Source: Halomicrobium sp. LC1Hm (GTDB lineage: Archaea > Halobacteriota > Halobacteria > Halobacteriales > Haloarculaceae). From it: a stretch of DNA of 64,000 nt. The notes beneath the pieces were generated by a model. That model worked only from the letters and a program-made list of their open reading frames with translations, did not search any database and was not told the DNA's origin. Shown here one piece after another: positions 15,113 through 22,961 of the stretch. A program made the position numbers and the translations under genes. The DNA lies in NCBI RefSeq assembly GCF_009617995.1, contig NZ_CP044129.1, positions 1,550,001 to 1,614,000 of the forward strand, given 5' to 3'. How positions within the stretch are numbered: position 1 is the first letter of the stretch; each line of letters starts with the position of its first letter.

Positions 15113-17212
15113 TCAGTCGTCTTCGACCGTCACTTCGCGGGTTTCGACCGTCAGGTAGGCCACTCGACCGTCGCCACCGTTGCCACCGGGTGCCCGCGAC
15201 GGCGAGTCGAGCAGCGCCTCGTCGAAGTGGATGGTGGCGTGTCGGCTAACATCGGTCGCTTCGCCGATGATAGCCCCGTAGATCTCGGCGTGATTCGTCA
15301 GCGTGATGTCCGTGCCGCCGGGACCGTGGACGACGCCAGTGAACGACGGTTTCCCGTTGAAGTTGACTGTCTCGCTGGGCTTGACGAAGACCTGGAAGTT
15401 TTGACTTCGGTACGTCTCTGTAGTCCCCGTCGCATCTTTCGTCACGACTTCCGTATCGCCGGTCATCTCGAAGCTGCCACCGTTGTAGATCCGAACGGGG
15501 TTGTCGCCGTGGACCTCGATGCTGCCGTCGTTCAGGTACAGACTGGTGCCGCCAGCATTCGGTCCAGCGTACACGGTGATCGGTCCCGAAGACGTGTCGA
15601 AGATTAGCGTTTCGCTGTCGTACAGGTTGATCCCATCGGGGATGTAGTACTCGTTGCCACCCGCAGAGCCCGTGAGCGTACACGGGTCGCAGTTGTTGTA
15701 GCTCTCGATTTCGTCGATCGTCCCGTCTCCGGGATTGTCGTTGTCCCCGTCGTCGACGCTGTCTTTCGTGGCAGTGATCTCGCCAGCGACCGAGCCCAGC
15801 GTCGGCAGGTCCGGGCTACGCGGGGATGACGGATTCGCGTCCTCATCTCGCGCCCCCTCGACTGTAACATCGGCACCACCCGCTTCTGTTATCTCCCCGC
15901 CAGCGACTAGGTCCCCGGTGATGTGGCTGTCATCACCCAGTTCGATGTCTCCCTGGACGTACATGTCTCCCTCGACACGCACGTCTCGAAAGTTGGTCAC
16001 GTCGCCGCCCACGTACACGTCGTCCTCGAAGCGTGCCCGTTTCCCGGGATTGTGGTTCTTGCCTTCGACGAAGAGATCGTCGGTCGTCGAGAAGACGCCC
16101 TTGAACTGGGTGTTGCCGTTCACTTTGGTCTTGCTCCCCGATCCCGGCGTTCCTCCGATAATTGTCTTGCCCTCGATATGGGCACGTGGCGGTGCATTGT
16201 CGTTGCTGTCGAAGGTCGCGTGCTCTGCGACCACGAGGTCCCCGTCGATCTGTACGTGGTTGTTCGGATCGTAGCTCCCGTCGACGTACACCGGAGCGTT
16301 CGTCCCGCCGCCGGGCGACACCGGTGTCGTCGAGGAGTCGTAGCTGTCGATCAGCGCGTGGTTCGAGACCGACAGCTGTGGAATATTCGTCGTGACGAGT
16401 GCCCCCGGAGCCATCGGCGACACGTCAGGCGGGCCGTTAAGCGTGACGCGGGCGGCCTGCTGTCCGTCGCCGTCGAAGTCACCGGTGGTGACTGTGCCGC
16501 CCGTCCGTTGCTCGAAGAAGTCCGCCCACACGGGGTATGCGACGCTCTCGACGGTGATCTCGATCGAATCACCGTGCTCCAGCGGGTTCTCGAATCCGCC
16601 GGTCGGGAACCGACGGGTCGACGGCTCCGCCTGGCGAAGTTCGACGCCGTCGTCGAACGACCCGCGCGTGTTCGGCCCGTCGACGGCCAGTTCCGTGATC
16701 GAGAGGCGCAGCGTCGGCGCGCCGTTGCGATACTGGTACTGGACGTTCGGCGGCGAGACGACGGTCCCGGACTCACCGTCCGGGCCGACGCGGAACACGC
16801 CGCCGGCCTGGTAGACGAGCCGTTCGGAGTCGCCCTCGTACGTGACCGCGCCGACATCCCTGGTGATGGTCTCGGTCGCGCCCGAATCGGCGTCGGTCAC
16901 CGCCACCGTGATCGTCCCCGACGACTCGTCGACTGTCGTGACGCCGCCGTCGCCGACGGCCGCCCCGACACCAGCGTCGGAATCCGCAAAGGAAACCTGC
17001 CGTGATCCGCCGCCGGGCTCGACCGACGCCGTCGCGGACTGCAACTCTCCCATCGACGTGACGGCGCTCTGGTCGACGACCGACGAACGGGCGTCCGCCA
17101 ACGCACCGCTGCCGACGACGACGACCGACATCGAGACCGTGATGACGATCGCAAACAGTAACACGATGCCCAGTACGCTCGATTGCCCCCTCTCCACATC
17201 GGCGTCCCCCAT
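15113..17212 (-). CDS. Large pilin-like protein with C-terminal beta-solenoid (DUF7289/DUF7305-like)
   Basis: A 699-aa exported protein. Residues 5-35 form the pilin-like anchor (ERGQSSVLGIVLLFAIVITV). Residues to about 290 are a DUF7289-like domain. From about residue 300 there are repeated short strands such as VQIDGDLVVAEHATF, FEDDVYVGGDV, VRVEGDMYVQGDI and HITGDLVAGGEI, typical of a bactofilin- or polymer-forming-type beta-solenoid, ending with EIYGAIIGEATDVSRHATIHFDEAL. The start at 17212 rather than 17242 is supported by a TATA-like box that lies between the two. It is convergent with the pilus operon and may be its surface adhesin or scaffold; that role is inference. Confidence 0.82.
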   Translation of the reverse strand: MGDADVERGQSSVLGIVLLFAIVITVSMSVVVVGSGALADARSSVVDQSAVTSMGELQSATASVEPGGGSRQVSFADSDAGVGAAVGDGGVTTVDESSGTITVAVTDADSGATETITRDVGAVTYEGDSERLVYQAGGVFRVGPDGESGTVVSPPNVQYQYRNGAPTLRLSITELAVDGPNTRGSFDDGVELRQAEPSTRRFPTGGFENPLEHGDSIEITVESVAYPVWADFFEQRTGGTVTTGDFDGDGQQAARVTLNGPPDVSPMAPGALVTTNIPQLSVSNHALIDSYDSSTTPVSPGGGTNAPVYVDGSYDPNNHVQIDGDLVVAEHATFDSNDNAPPRAHIEGKTIIGGTPGSGSKTKVNGNTQFKGVFSTTDDLFVEGKNHNPGKRARFEDDVYVGGDVTNFRDVRVEGDMYVQGDIELGDDSHITGDLVAGGEITEAGGADVTVEGARDEDANPSSPRSPDLPTLGSVAGEITATKDSVDDGDNDNPGDGTIDEIESYNNCDPCTLTGSAGGNEYYIPDGINLYDSETLIFDTSSGPITVYAGPNAGGTSLYLNDGSIEVHGDNPVRIYNGGSFEMTGDTEVVTKDATGTTETYRSQNFQVFVKPSETVNFNGKPSFTGVVHGPGGTDITLTNHAEIYGAIIGEATDVSRHATIHFDEALLDSPSRAPGGNGGDGRVAYLTVETREVTVEDD

Positions 17213-17488
17213 AGATACAGTGGCTATAGTACGGTCAGACATATAAAGAATCTTTTCCTCGGAAATAAACATCCCAGCGACAGGACCGACCTTCTCGGCC
17301 GCACGAAAGTGGTGGTGCTGAAGGGGGTTCCTCACAGCGACGACAGTGTCTATAGAGAACGTCAGGACGCCTGCGTCACGAACGTGCTCACGACGCCGGA
17401 ACCGTAGAATCGACGGGACCGAGCAAAGCCGGAGGCTTCCCCAGGGTCGGCGAGGAAAGGACTAACGGAGCGAAGCGATGAAAGGAAG
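17213..17488. other. Intergenic region upstream of the 699-aa protein and tRNA-Ala
   Basis: Together with 17511-17621 and 17694-17871 this forms a 660-bp stretch without protein genes. It holds the minus-strand promoter at 17240-17247, the displaced tRNA 3' end at 17489-17510, the tRNA itself, and just before the DUF7287-like gene an A/T-rich stretch (CACAATAGATAAGG, near 17809-17822) that could be its promoter. Nothing else is recognisable. Confidence 0.5.
17240..17247 (-). promoter_or_regulatory. TATA-box promoter of the 699-aa pilin-like gene
   Basis: On the minus strand the sequence reads AAAGATTCTTTATATG, with the TATA-like element centred about 31 bp upstream of the ATG at 17212. In haloarchaea transcription starts about 25 bp downstream of the TATA box, so this message would be leaderless or nearly so, which also fixes the start codon. 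Confidence 0.6.
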
Positions 17489-17510
17489 TGGACTCGCCGG
17501 GATTTGAACC
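17489..17510 (-). repeat. Displaced copy of the tRNA-Ala 3' end (att-like direct repeat)
   Basis: These 22 bases are identical to 17622-17643, the 3' end of tRNA-Ala(GGC) covering the acceptor strand and half of the T-arm. They lie 133 bp away in the same orientation. A second T-arm-like stretch (GGGGTTCAAATCCGGG, 17555-17570) lies between them on the opposite strand. Integrative elements that target tRNA genes leave exactly such duplications, so this is read as an integration/excision scar. Confidence 0.65.
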
Positions 17511-17621
17511 AGAGGAAGACGGTCGTATCGCTGCGCTCGGCGCTGCGACTTCCAGGGGTTCAAATCCGGGCATCGGCGACGATTCGCGCTGCTCGCGAGT
17601 TTGCTCACAGTGCAAGAATCA

Positions 17622-17693
17622 TGGACTCGCCGGGATTTGAACCCGGGGCCTTCCCCGTGCCAGGGGGATGATCTACCACTGATCTACGAGCCC
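17622..17693 (-). tRNA. tRNA-Ala(GGC)
   Basis: 72 nt on the minus strand. The acceptor GGGCTCG pairs with CGAGTCC (one G-U). The anticodon stem TCCCC/GGGGA encloses the loop CTGGCAC with anticodon GGC. The T-arm is CCGGG-TTCAAAT-CCCGG and the D-arm GATC/GATC with loop AGTGGTA. The discriminator base is A, and CCA is not encoded (TGA follows), as is usual in haloarchaea. It sits between two groups of pilin-like genes. Confidence 0.93.
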
Positions 17694-17871
17694 TCGCATC
17701 GTTTCGTACCGGGTGGGTTTTCTTAAACCCATCGAAGGGATCGGACCGTGGGTCACGGTGTCGTCCGCCGCTGTCGAGCATGTCGTGTCCCCATTTTGAT
17801 CGTTCGGCCACAATAGATAAGGCGGGCAACAGCCTCCCTCCACCAGAGTCAGCGCGGTTTCGGGTCACAGT

Positions 17872-18414
17872 ATGCGGGGTCACACACGCGGACAGACGAC
17901 GTTGGATTTCGCGTTCGGCATGAGTGTCTTCCTCGCCGTCGTGTTGTTCGTCTTCCTGTTCGTGCCCGGCGTAGTCGAGCCGTTCACCGCGGGGGCACAG
18001 GAGGAGACCGTCGCCGTCGACAGGGTGGCCGACGATCTCTCGCGGGCGACGCTGGGCAGCGCCGAGCGTCCGAAGGTCCTGAACGCCACGTGTACGGCGG
18101 CATTTTTCGACAATCGTTCGGAGAGTGGCTGTCACTTCGCGGGCGAGACGACGAACGAGCGGCTGGGGCTGGACGGCCGCCAGCGGGTCAACGTCACGGT
18201 GACGCGAAACGGGACGACGGCCCGCGAGGGGGCGAGTCCGCTGTGCTGGGACGCGGACGCCGCGGCGCTGCGGGACCAGAGCGACTGCGAGAGTGGCGAC
18301 GTGTCTCTCCAGGCGGGCGAGCCGACGACGGACGACGTGGACGAGTCGGTGACCGCGCGTCGAGTGGTGTCGCTACATCGCGAGGTCGTCACGCTGGAGG
18401 TCGTACTGTGGTGA
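17872..18414 (+). CDS. Pilin-like membrane protein (DUF7287-like), second copy
   Basis: A 180-aa protein with RGQTTLDFAFGMSVFLAVVLFVFLFVP at the N-terminus and an exported domain with cysteines in the same order as its paralogue at 11735-12280 (NATCTA, SGCHFAG, PLCWDADA, SDCESGD) and the same terminal VxVW signature. It is separated from any pilB/pilC. Its 3' end overlaps, on the opposite strand, a truncated DUF7289-like gene, suggesting this pair is what remains of a second pilin gene cluster. Confidence 0.82.
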   Translation: MRGHTRGQTTLDFAFGMSVFLAVVLFVFLFVPGVVEPFTAGAQEETVAVDRVADDLSRATLGSAERPKVLNATCTAAFFDNRSESGCHFAGETTNERLGLDGRQRVNVTVTRNGTTAREGASPLCWDADAAALRDQSDCESGDVSLQAGEPTTDDVDESVTARRVVSLHREVVTLEVVLW

Positions 18415-18816
18415 GTCCGGAACGCGGGCAGGCCCACACGCCCGAAGCGGTGAGTCGTTCTCGTAGGCGATCGAGCCGAGCGTCGCGTTCATCACTGTCT
18501 TCGTGGGGTCGTTGGACGTGTTCGTCACCGCGACGGTCATCCACCCCGCGTCGTCTCGGAGCCGATAGGCGGCCCCGTCCGTCCTCGACAGCGAGAGTTC
18601 CTGTCCGCCGGCACTCCCCAGCGCGACCATCGCGACGTTCGAGTCCAGTTGTGTCAGGCCCTTCTCGGCGCGCTCGACGTCCATCGTCTCGCGGGTGTCC
18701 GACAGCGACTGGGCACCCAGCGTCACGACGGCCAGCGAGCCGGCGACGACCATCGAGAGGACGAGAACGACGGCGACCGGCGAGGACTGCCCGCGCCGGC
18801 CGAGGCCCCGGTACAT
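18373..18816 (-). pseudogene. 3'-truncated DUF7289-like pilin gene
   Basis: The frame begins like the other DUF7289-like proteins (RRGQSSPVAVVLVLSMVVAG, then ERAEKGLTQLDSNVAMVALG and GWMTVAVTNTSNDPTKTVMNATLGSIAYEND), then after about 120 residues runs directly into the antisense strand of the neighbouring gene and ends at 18373. Homologues in this window are 245 and 699 aa, whereas this one is 147 aa. The last 23 residues or so are antisense readthrough, so the gene probably lost its 3' part by deletion. A translated, functional short form cannot be ruled out. Confidence 0.6.
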
Positions 18817-19133
18817 ACCCTCACGGACGCGGCTAGGGGGAATAAGGCGCGCGGCCGTTCGAACCGTTTAGGACCGTGCAAACGGTTATCGCCGGTGATA
18901 TTCGAGGAGAGGAAAGCGCTGGGCCGGCCCGTCGCCGTCGACAGAGCGTCGCCGGCCGCAGTAGAAACGGTTTTACGCGCCGAGTGGGGAGAGTACGTCG
19001 GGAACAGCACGACCGCAAATCTGACCCGCCACGCGGTTGCGTGGCTTCGAGATTGCGGCCGTGTCCGGTGTTTCGACACCACACGCTCGCGCTGCGAGTA
19101 GCACGTAGCGGTCTGTGCCGTTCCAACCTAACA
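18817..19133. other. Upstream region of rps15
   Basis: 317 bp without a convincing gene. It holds small hairpins (GCCACGCGGTTGCGTGGC near 19028-19045; GTGTTTCGACAC near 19068-19079) and must contain the promoters of both the minus-strand pilin remnant and the ribosomal operon. AAACGGTTTTACGCG near 18965-18980 is a possible weak promoter. No known leader RNA was recognised. Confidence 0.4.
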
Positions 19134-19598
19134 ATGGCACGAATGCACACACGACGCCGCGGCTCGTCCGACTCGGACAAGCCCGTGGCAGACGAACCGC
19201 CGGAGTGGAGCGACGTAGACGAAGACGCGATCGAGGAGCGAGTCGTCGAGCTCGCAGAGCAGGGCCACTCGCCCAGCGAGATCGGCCTCAAGCTCCGCGA
19301 CGAGGGCGTTCAGGGGACGCCGATCCCGGACGTCTCGCTCGCGACGGGCAAGAAGGTCACCGAGATCCTCGAAGAGAACGACGCGACCGACGAACTGCCC
19401 GAAGACCTCCGGAACCTGATGAAGAAGGCCGTCCGTCTGCGAGAGCACATGGACGAGAACCCGGGCGACCACCAGAACAAGCGCGCGCTCCAGAACAACC
19501 AGTCGAAGATCCGCCGTCTCGTCGACTACTACCGCGGCGACGAGATCGACGCGGACTTCACCTACAGCTACGAGCGAGCGAAGCAACTGCTCGAGTAA
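19134..19598 (+). CDS. rps15: 30S ribosomal protein S15
   Basis: A 154-aa archaeal S15 (uS15, eukaryotic S13-like N-terminal extension). It starts MARMHTRRRGSSDSDKP and ends with the 16S-binding core LRNLMKKAVRLREHMDENPGDHQNKRALQNNQSKIRRLVDYYR. It binds the central domain of 16S rRNA. It is the first gene of the rps15 - RecJ-like - pcc1 - rps3ae cluster, which is conserved in haloarchaea. The ATG at 19134 matches the archaeal consensus start; longer frames upstream have no support. Confidence 0.97.
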   Translation: MARMHTRRRGSSDSDKPVADEPPEWSDVDEDAIEERVVELAEQGHSPSEIGLKLRDEGVQGTPIPDVSLATGKKVTEILEENDATDELPEDLRNLMKKAVRLREHMDENPGDHQNKRALQNNQSKIRRLVDYYRGDEIDADFTYSYERAKQLLE

Positions 19599-19601
19599 TC
19601 G

Positions 19602-20702
19602 ATGTCCACAGCCGGTCGCGATCAGGCGTCCGCCACGCCGCCCAGTGACCTCGCCGGCACGCTCGACGGGGCCGACTTCGTTCGGCTCGTCGCGCGCGCC
19701 GACGGTGACGGACTGGCAGCGACGGGACTCCTCGCACGCGCTCTCACGACGCGCGAGACGCCATTTCAGGCGTCGATCGCGCGAACGGGCGAGGCGGGAG
19801 CCCGGACGACGGACGCCGACGTCACGGTCAGCGTCGGTGCCGACGGCGTCGACGCGACCGCGACACTCGCGGACGAGCCACTGAGCACCGCGGCCGTCGA
19901 GACGGTGCGGGCGCTGGGCACCGAGCCCGATCTGGCGCTCGCGCTGGCCGGCGCGACCGTCGCCGATGGCGACTCCGACGGGGCCACGCTGGCCGAGGCC
20001 GGCGGGTTCGAGCGCCGCCCCGGCGTCGCCGTCCCGGTGAGCGAGTACGTCGACGGGCTCGCACACTCGACACTGTTGCACGCGCCGTTCTCCGGCGAGC
20101 GCGCGGCCGTCGAGGAGGCGGTCGAGGCGCTGGGCTCCGAGGACGACACGAACCGACACCGTCGCGTCGCCTCGCTGGTCGCGCTGGCGATCGCGGGCGA
20201 CGAGACCGCCAACGATCGGGCCACCGAGGCGATCGAGCGGGCGCTGCACCCCTACGTCGGCGGCCCGTTCGAGACGATCGGCGGCTACGGCGACGTGCTG
20301 GACGCCGTCGCACGCGAACGGCCCGGACTCGGCGTCGCGCTCGCGCTCGGCCACGACGGCGTGCGCGAGCAGGCACTCGACGTCTGGCGGACCCACGCGA
20401 GTCGGGCCCACACCGGCATCCGGACCGCGTCGACCCAGCGCTACGACGGCCTGTTCGTCGTCCGGGGCGACGCGATGCCAGTCGAGACAGTCGCCCGACT
20501 CGTCGCGCGGTTTCGCTCGCCCGAGCCGGTGACGCTGGTCGTCGCCGGCGACAGGGCCGCGGTTCGCGGGACCGACGACCGATCCGTCGCGCCCGCGCTC
20601 GACGCCGCGACGACCGCCGTCGGCGGAACGGCGACCCGCACGAGCGCGCAGTTCGAGGGCGACACCGACGACCTCGTCGAGCAGGTCCGGGAGGCACTAT
20701 GA
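19602..20702 (+). CDS. RecJ-like (DHH/GAN-type) protein
   Basis: A 366-aa protein at the conserved position between rps15 and pcc1, where haloarchaea encode a RecJ-related protein. It starts with an N-terminal phosphoesterase-like fold (DFVRLVARADGDGLAATGLLARAL, equivalent to the DHH-family HxDxDG(L)xS strand) but no intact DHH triad is visible, and much of the catalytic aspartate set looks replaced. Active RecJ/GAN nucleases degrade single-stranded DNA 5' to 3' or trim RNA; this member may be a structural or degenerate form. It overlaps pcc1 by 4 bp (ATGA). Confidence 0.75.
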   Translation: MSTAGRDQASATPPSDLAGTLDGADFVRLVARADGDGLAATGLLARALTTRETPFQASIARTGEAGARTTDADVTVSVGADGVDATATLADEPLSTAAVETVRALGTEPDLALALAGATVADGDSDGATLAEAGGFERRPGVAVPVSEYVDGLAHSTLLHAPFSGERAAVEEAVEALGSEDDTNRHRRVASLVALAIAGDETANDRATEAIERALHPYVGGPFETIGGYGDVLDAVARERPGLGVALALGHDGVREQALDVWRTHASRAHTGIRTASTQRYDGLFVVRGDAMPVETVARLVARFRSPEPVTLVVAGDRAAVRGTDDRSVAPALDAATTAVGGTATRTSAQFEGDTDDLVEQVREAL

Positions 20703-20935
20703 GAGAAGCGACGATCCGGACGGCCCACGGCGACGACGCCACAGCCGAGCGGATCGCCAGCTCGCTCCGCCCGGACAACACCGACGAGATGGCCACGCGC
20801 GTCGACGGCGACGAGATCGTGACCACGATCGACCGCGAGACGACCGGCGGACTCCACTCGACAGTCGACGACTACGTCGTCAACCTCCGCGTCGCAGCAC
20901 AGCTTGCCGACCAACACACAACACACACATCATGA
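20699..20935 (+). CDS. pcc1: KEOPS complex subunit Pcc1
   Basis: A 78-aa Pcc1-type dimerisation subunit of the KEOPS complex, which makes t6A37 on ANN-decoding tRNAs together with Kae1, Bud32 and Cgi121. The typical two-strand/helix pattern is visible (ATAERIASSLRPDNTDEMATRV, then IDRETTGGLHSTVDDYVVNLRVAAQL). It overlaps its neighbours by ATGA at both ends, so it is co-translated with the RecJ-like protein and S3Ae. Size is normal for archaeal Pcc1. Confidence 0.88.
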   Translation: MREATIRTAHGDDATAERIASSLRPDNTDEMATRVDGDEIVTTIDRETTGGLHSTVDDYVVNLRVAAQLADQHTTHTS

Positions 20936-21552
20936 GCGAACGATCCGTATCCCGACAGAAGCAGCAAAAGCGGTGGTACACCGTGCTCGCTCCCGAGCAG
21001 TTCGACCGGGAGGAACTCGGTGAGACCACGGCAGACGAGGCAGAGAAGGTGCTCGGACGCACCATCCAGACAACGCTGGGCGATCTGAAAGACGACGCCA
21101 GCGAGAACAACACGAAGCTGACCTTCAAGATCAACGAGGTCGCCTCCGACTCCGCGTACACGGAGTTCATCAAGCACGAGCTGACCCGCGACTACCTGCG
21201 GTCGCTCGTCCGCCGAGGCTCCTCGAAGGTCGAGGCCTTCATCACCGTGCTGACGACGGACGACTACCGCGTCCAGATCCAGCCGGTCGCGCTGACGACC
21301 AAGAAGGCCGACGCATCCCAGGAGAAGGCGATCCGCCGTCAGATGATCGACATCGTCGAGGAGACGGCCGAAGACCGCAGCTTCGAGCAGCTCGTCGACT
21401 CCATCGTCGAGGGGCGACTCTCCTCTGCACTGTACAGCGAGTGCAAGGACATCTACCCGCTTCGCCGGGTCGAGATCCAGAAGACGACGATGGAAGCCCG
21501 TCCCGAGGAAGTCGCAGCCGAAGAAGAGACCTCGGTCGACGTCGAGGAGTAA
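20932..21552 (+). CDS. rps3ae: 30S ribosomal protein S3Ae
   Basis: A 206-aa archaeal/eukaryotic-type ribosomal protein (eS1). Signatures are QKRWYTVLAPEQFDREELGET, VLGRTIQTTLGDLKDD, KHELTRDYLRSLVRRGSSKVEAFITVLTTDDYRVQI and the C-terminal CKDIYPLRRVEIQKTTME. It sits on the small subunit near the mRNA exit. It is the last gene of the translation operon, and a T-rich stretch (GCGTTTTTTCG, about 21570-21580) just after the stop is a likely terminator. Confidence 0.97.
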   Translation: MSERSVSRQKQQKRWYTVLAPEQFDREELGETTADEAEKVLGRTIQTTLGDLKDDASENNTKLTFKINEVASDSAYTEFIKHELTRDYLRSLVRRGSSKVEAFITVLTTDDYRVQIQPVALTTKKADASQEKAIRRQMIDIVEETAEDRSFEQLVDSIVEGRLSSALYSECKDIYPLRRVEIQKTTMEARPEEVAAEEETSVDVEE

Positions 21553-21567
21553 CTGCGCTTTCGCCGC

Positions 21568-21580
21568 GTTTTTTCGACGC
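21568..21580 (+). terminator. Oligo-T terminator after rps3ae
   Basis: GCGTTTTTTCG lies about 20 bp past the TAA of rps3ae. Archaeal RNA polymerase terminates at U-runs without needing a hairpin, so this is a plausible 3' end of the ribosomal operon. Confidence 0.45.
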
Positions 21581-21653
21581 CACCTCCGTAGCAGCCGGCT
21601 AATCGCTGGTAGACGGAGCCCAACGAAGGGGCCCTCGGCAGAACGACGCCCCA

Positions 21654-22787
21654 ATGAGTCACCTCGAACAGAGGCCGTCGGGCTACGAGTATCGGGCCGT
21701 CGAGCCGACCGACGTACAGGGGTTTCTCGACCTCCACGAGACGGTCTGGGGACACGAGCGGCGAGCGGCGTGGTTCCGCTGGCGGTTCGGAGAGAACCCG
21801 TACGTCGACGAGATCCCGATGGTCGTCGCTGAGTGCGACGGCGAGGTCGTCGGTGCCGAGCCCTGTCTGGCGTTCAGAGTGCGACTCGGCGAGGAGACGG
21901 TGCTGGCCTTCCAGCCGGCCGACTGGGTCGTCCACCCCGACCATCGCGAGCGCGGGGTCTTCACCGGAATGACCGAACGGTTGCTCGAACGGTACAGCGA
22001 CGGCCCCGCGCAACTGTACTTCAACTTCCCGACGGCCGCTCTCGTTCCGGGCCTGGAGTCGTTCGACTGGACGCTCAGAGACGGGCCACGAACGCACTAC
22101 CGGGTCCAGAACCCCCAGCGGCTCGTCCGTCACGAGTCGAGTTCCAAGCGGGAGTTCCGATCGATCGCGTCCCGACATCTCGGCCGGCTGGCGACGCCCC
22201 TGGCTCGGGGCTATCTCTCCGTTCGAGACCGACTCCGCCGCGACGGGGCGGCGATTGGCGTCGAGCGACACCACGGCGTCCCCGCCGACCTGCTCGCCGG
22301 ACTGAGCGACGGCGAGGGGAGGGACGCCGTCCACGTGGTCAGAGACACCGACTACTACCGGTGGCGCTTCGCGAACCCTCGCTGGGAGACGACGACGTAC
22401 GTCGCCCGGCGCGGCGAGAGAGCCGTGGCAGCCTGCGTCGTCTGTCGAGAGCGGCGCGGCGGCATCCTGACGACTGCCGTCCTCGATACGGTGCCACGCG
22501 GTGACGGGGTCGCGCCGGAGGTCTTCGAGGCGCTGCTGACGCCGATCGTCGCCGACGCGGCCGACTCGGACGTCGTCAAGATCGGCGAGGGGCCGATCCC
22601 GTCGTCCGTCCTCGACGCGTTCGGCTTCCGGGCGAGTGACGCGTTCCCGCTGTCGGTGTTCTCGGACAGGTCGGTCCTCGCGGTGCGTCCAGCGCACCGC
22701 TCGGTGGACGGGCCGGTCGACGGTGCCGGCGTCGATCCGACCGAGCGAGAGTGGGAGCTGGCGCTGGCAGATCGGGACGTTGCCTGA
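21654..22787 (+). CDS. GNAT family N-acetyltransferase
   Basis: A 377-aa acetyltransferase. The GNAT core is at the N-terminus: VAECDGEVVGAEPCLAFRVRLG, then PADWVVHPDHRERGVFTGMTERLLER, which is the acetyl-CoA pyrophosphate-binding segment (consensus Q/RxxGxG/A). The C-terminal half is a second GNAT-like or lid domain with RDTDYYRWRFANPRWE, a motif seen twice (AWFRWRFGENPY at residue 40). The acceptor substrate is unknown. Its TGA stop is the first codon of palindromic element B. Confidence 0.82.
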   Translation: MSHLEQRPSGYEYRAVEPTDVQGFLDLHETVWGHERRAAWFRWRFGENPYVDEIPMVVAECDGEVVGAEPCLAFRVRLGEETVLAFQPADWVVHPDHRERGVFTGMTERLLERYSDGPAQLYFNFPTAALVPGLESFDWTLRDGPRTHYRVQNPQRLVRHESSSKREFRSIASRHLGRLATPLARGYLSVRDRLRRDGAAIGVERHHGVPADLLAGLSDGEGRDAVHVVRDTDYYRWRFANPRWETTTYVARRGERAVAACVVCRERRGGILTTAVLDTVPRGDGVAPEVFEALLTPIVADAADSDVVKIGEGPIPSSVLDAFGFRASDAFPLSVFSDRSVLAVRPAHRSVDGPVDGAGVDPTEREWELALADRDVA

Positions 22788-22868
22788 TACTGCTGGCTGT
22801 ACCTTCGTGACGATCTTCGCCACCCTGGGGTGGCGAAATCGGTCACAGATGTACAGCCGGTCGTATGA
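22785..22868. repeat. Palindromic repeat element, copy B
   Basis: 84 bp. The left outer arm is TGATACTGCTGGCTGTAC and the right outer arm GTACAGCCGGTCGTATGA, with core CGCCACCCTGGGGTGGCG. Orientation is opposite to copy A (CTTCGTGACGATCTT on the left, ATCGGTCACAGAT on the right). The first three bases are the stop codon of the acetyltransferase gene. Confidence 0.9.
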
Positions 22869-22961
22869 GACGGCGGTCGCAGCGATGGCGCGGTGAACGA
22901 CGAGAACGCCGACGAAAACGAGGAAGCGACCCGGACGAGAGAGCGATCGGGGCCGTCTTCG

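Noticed and set aside
19128-20411. Minus-strand frame (427 codons) opposite rps15 and the RecJ-like gene
   Set aside because: Antisense to well-supported conserved genes, and its composition (RRGRR, VRRPG) is that of a shadow frame.
21453-22823. Minus-strand frame (456 codons) opposite the GNAT gene
   Set aside because: Its start lies inside palindromic element B and its product shows no domain; it is antisense to a clear acetyltransferase.
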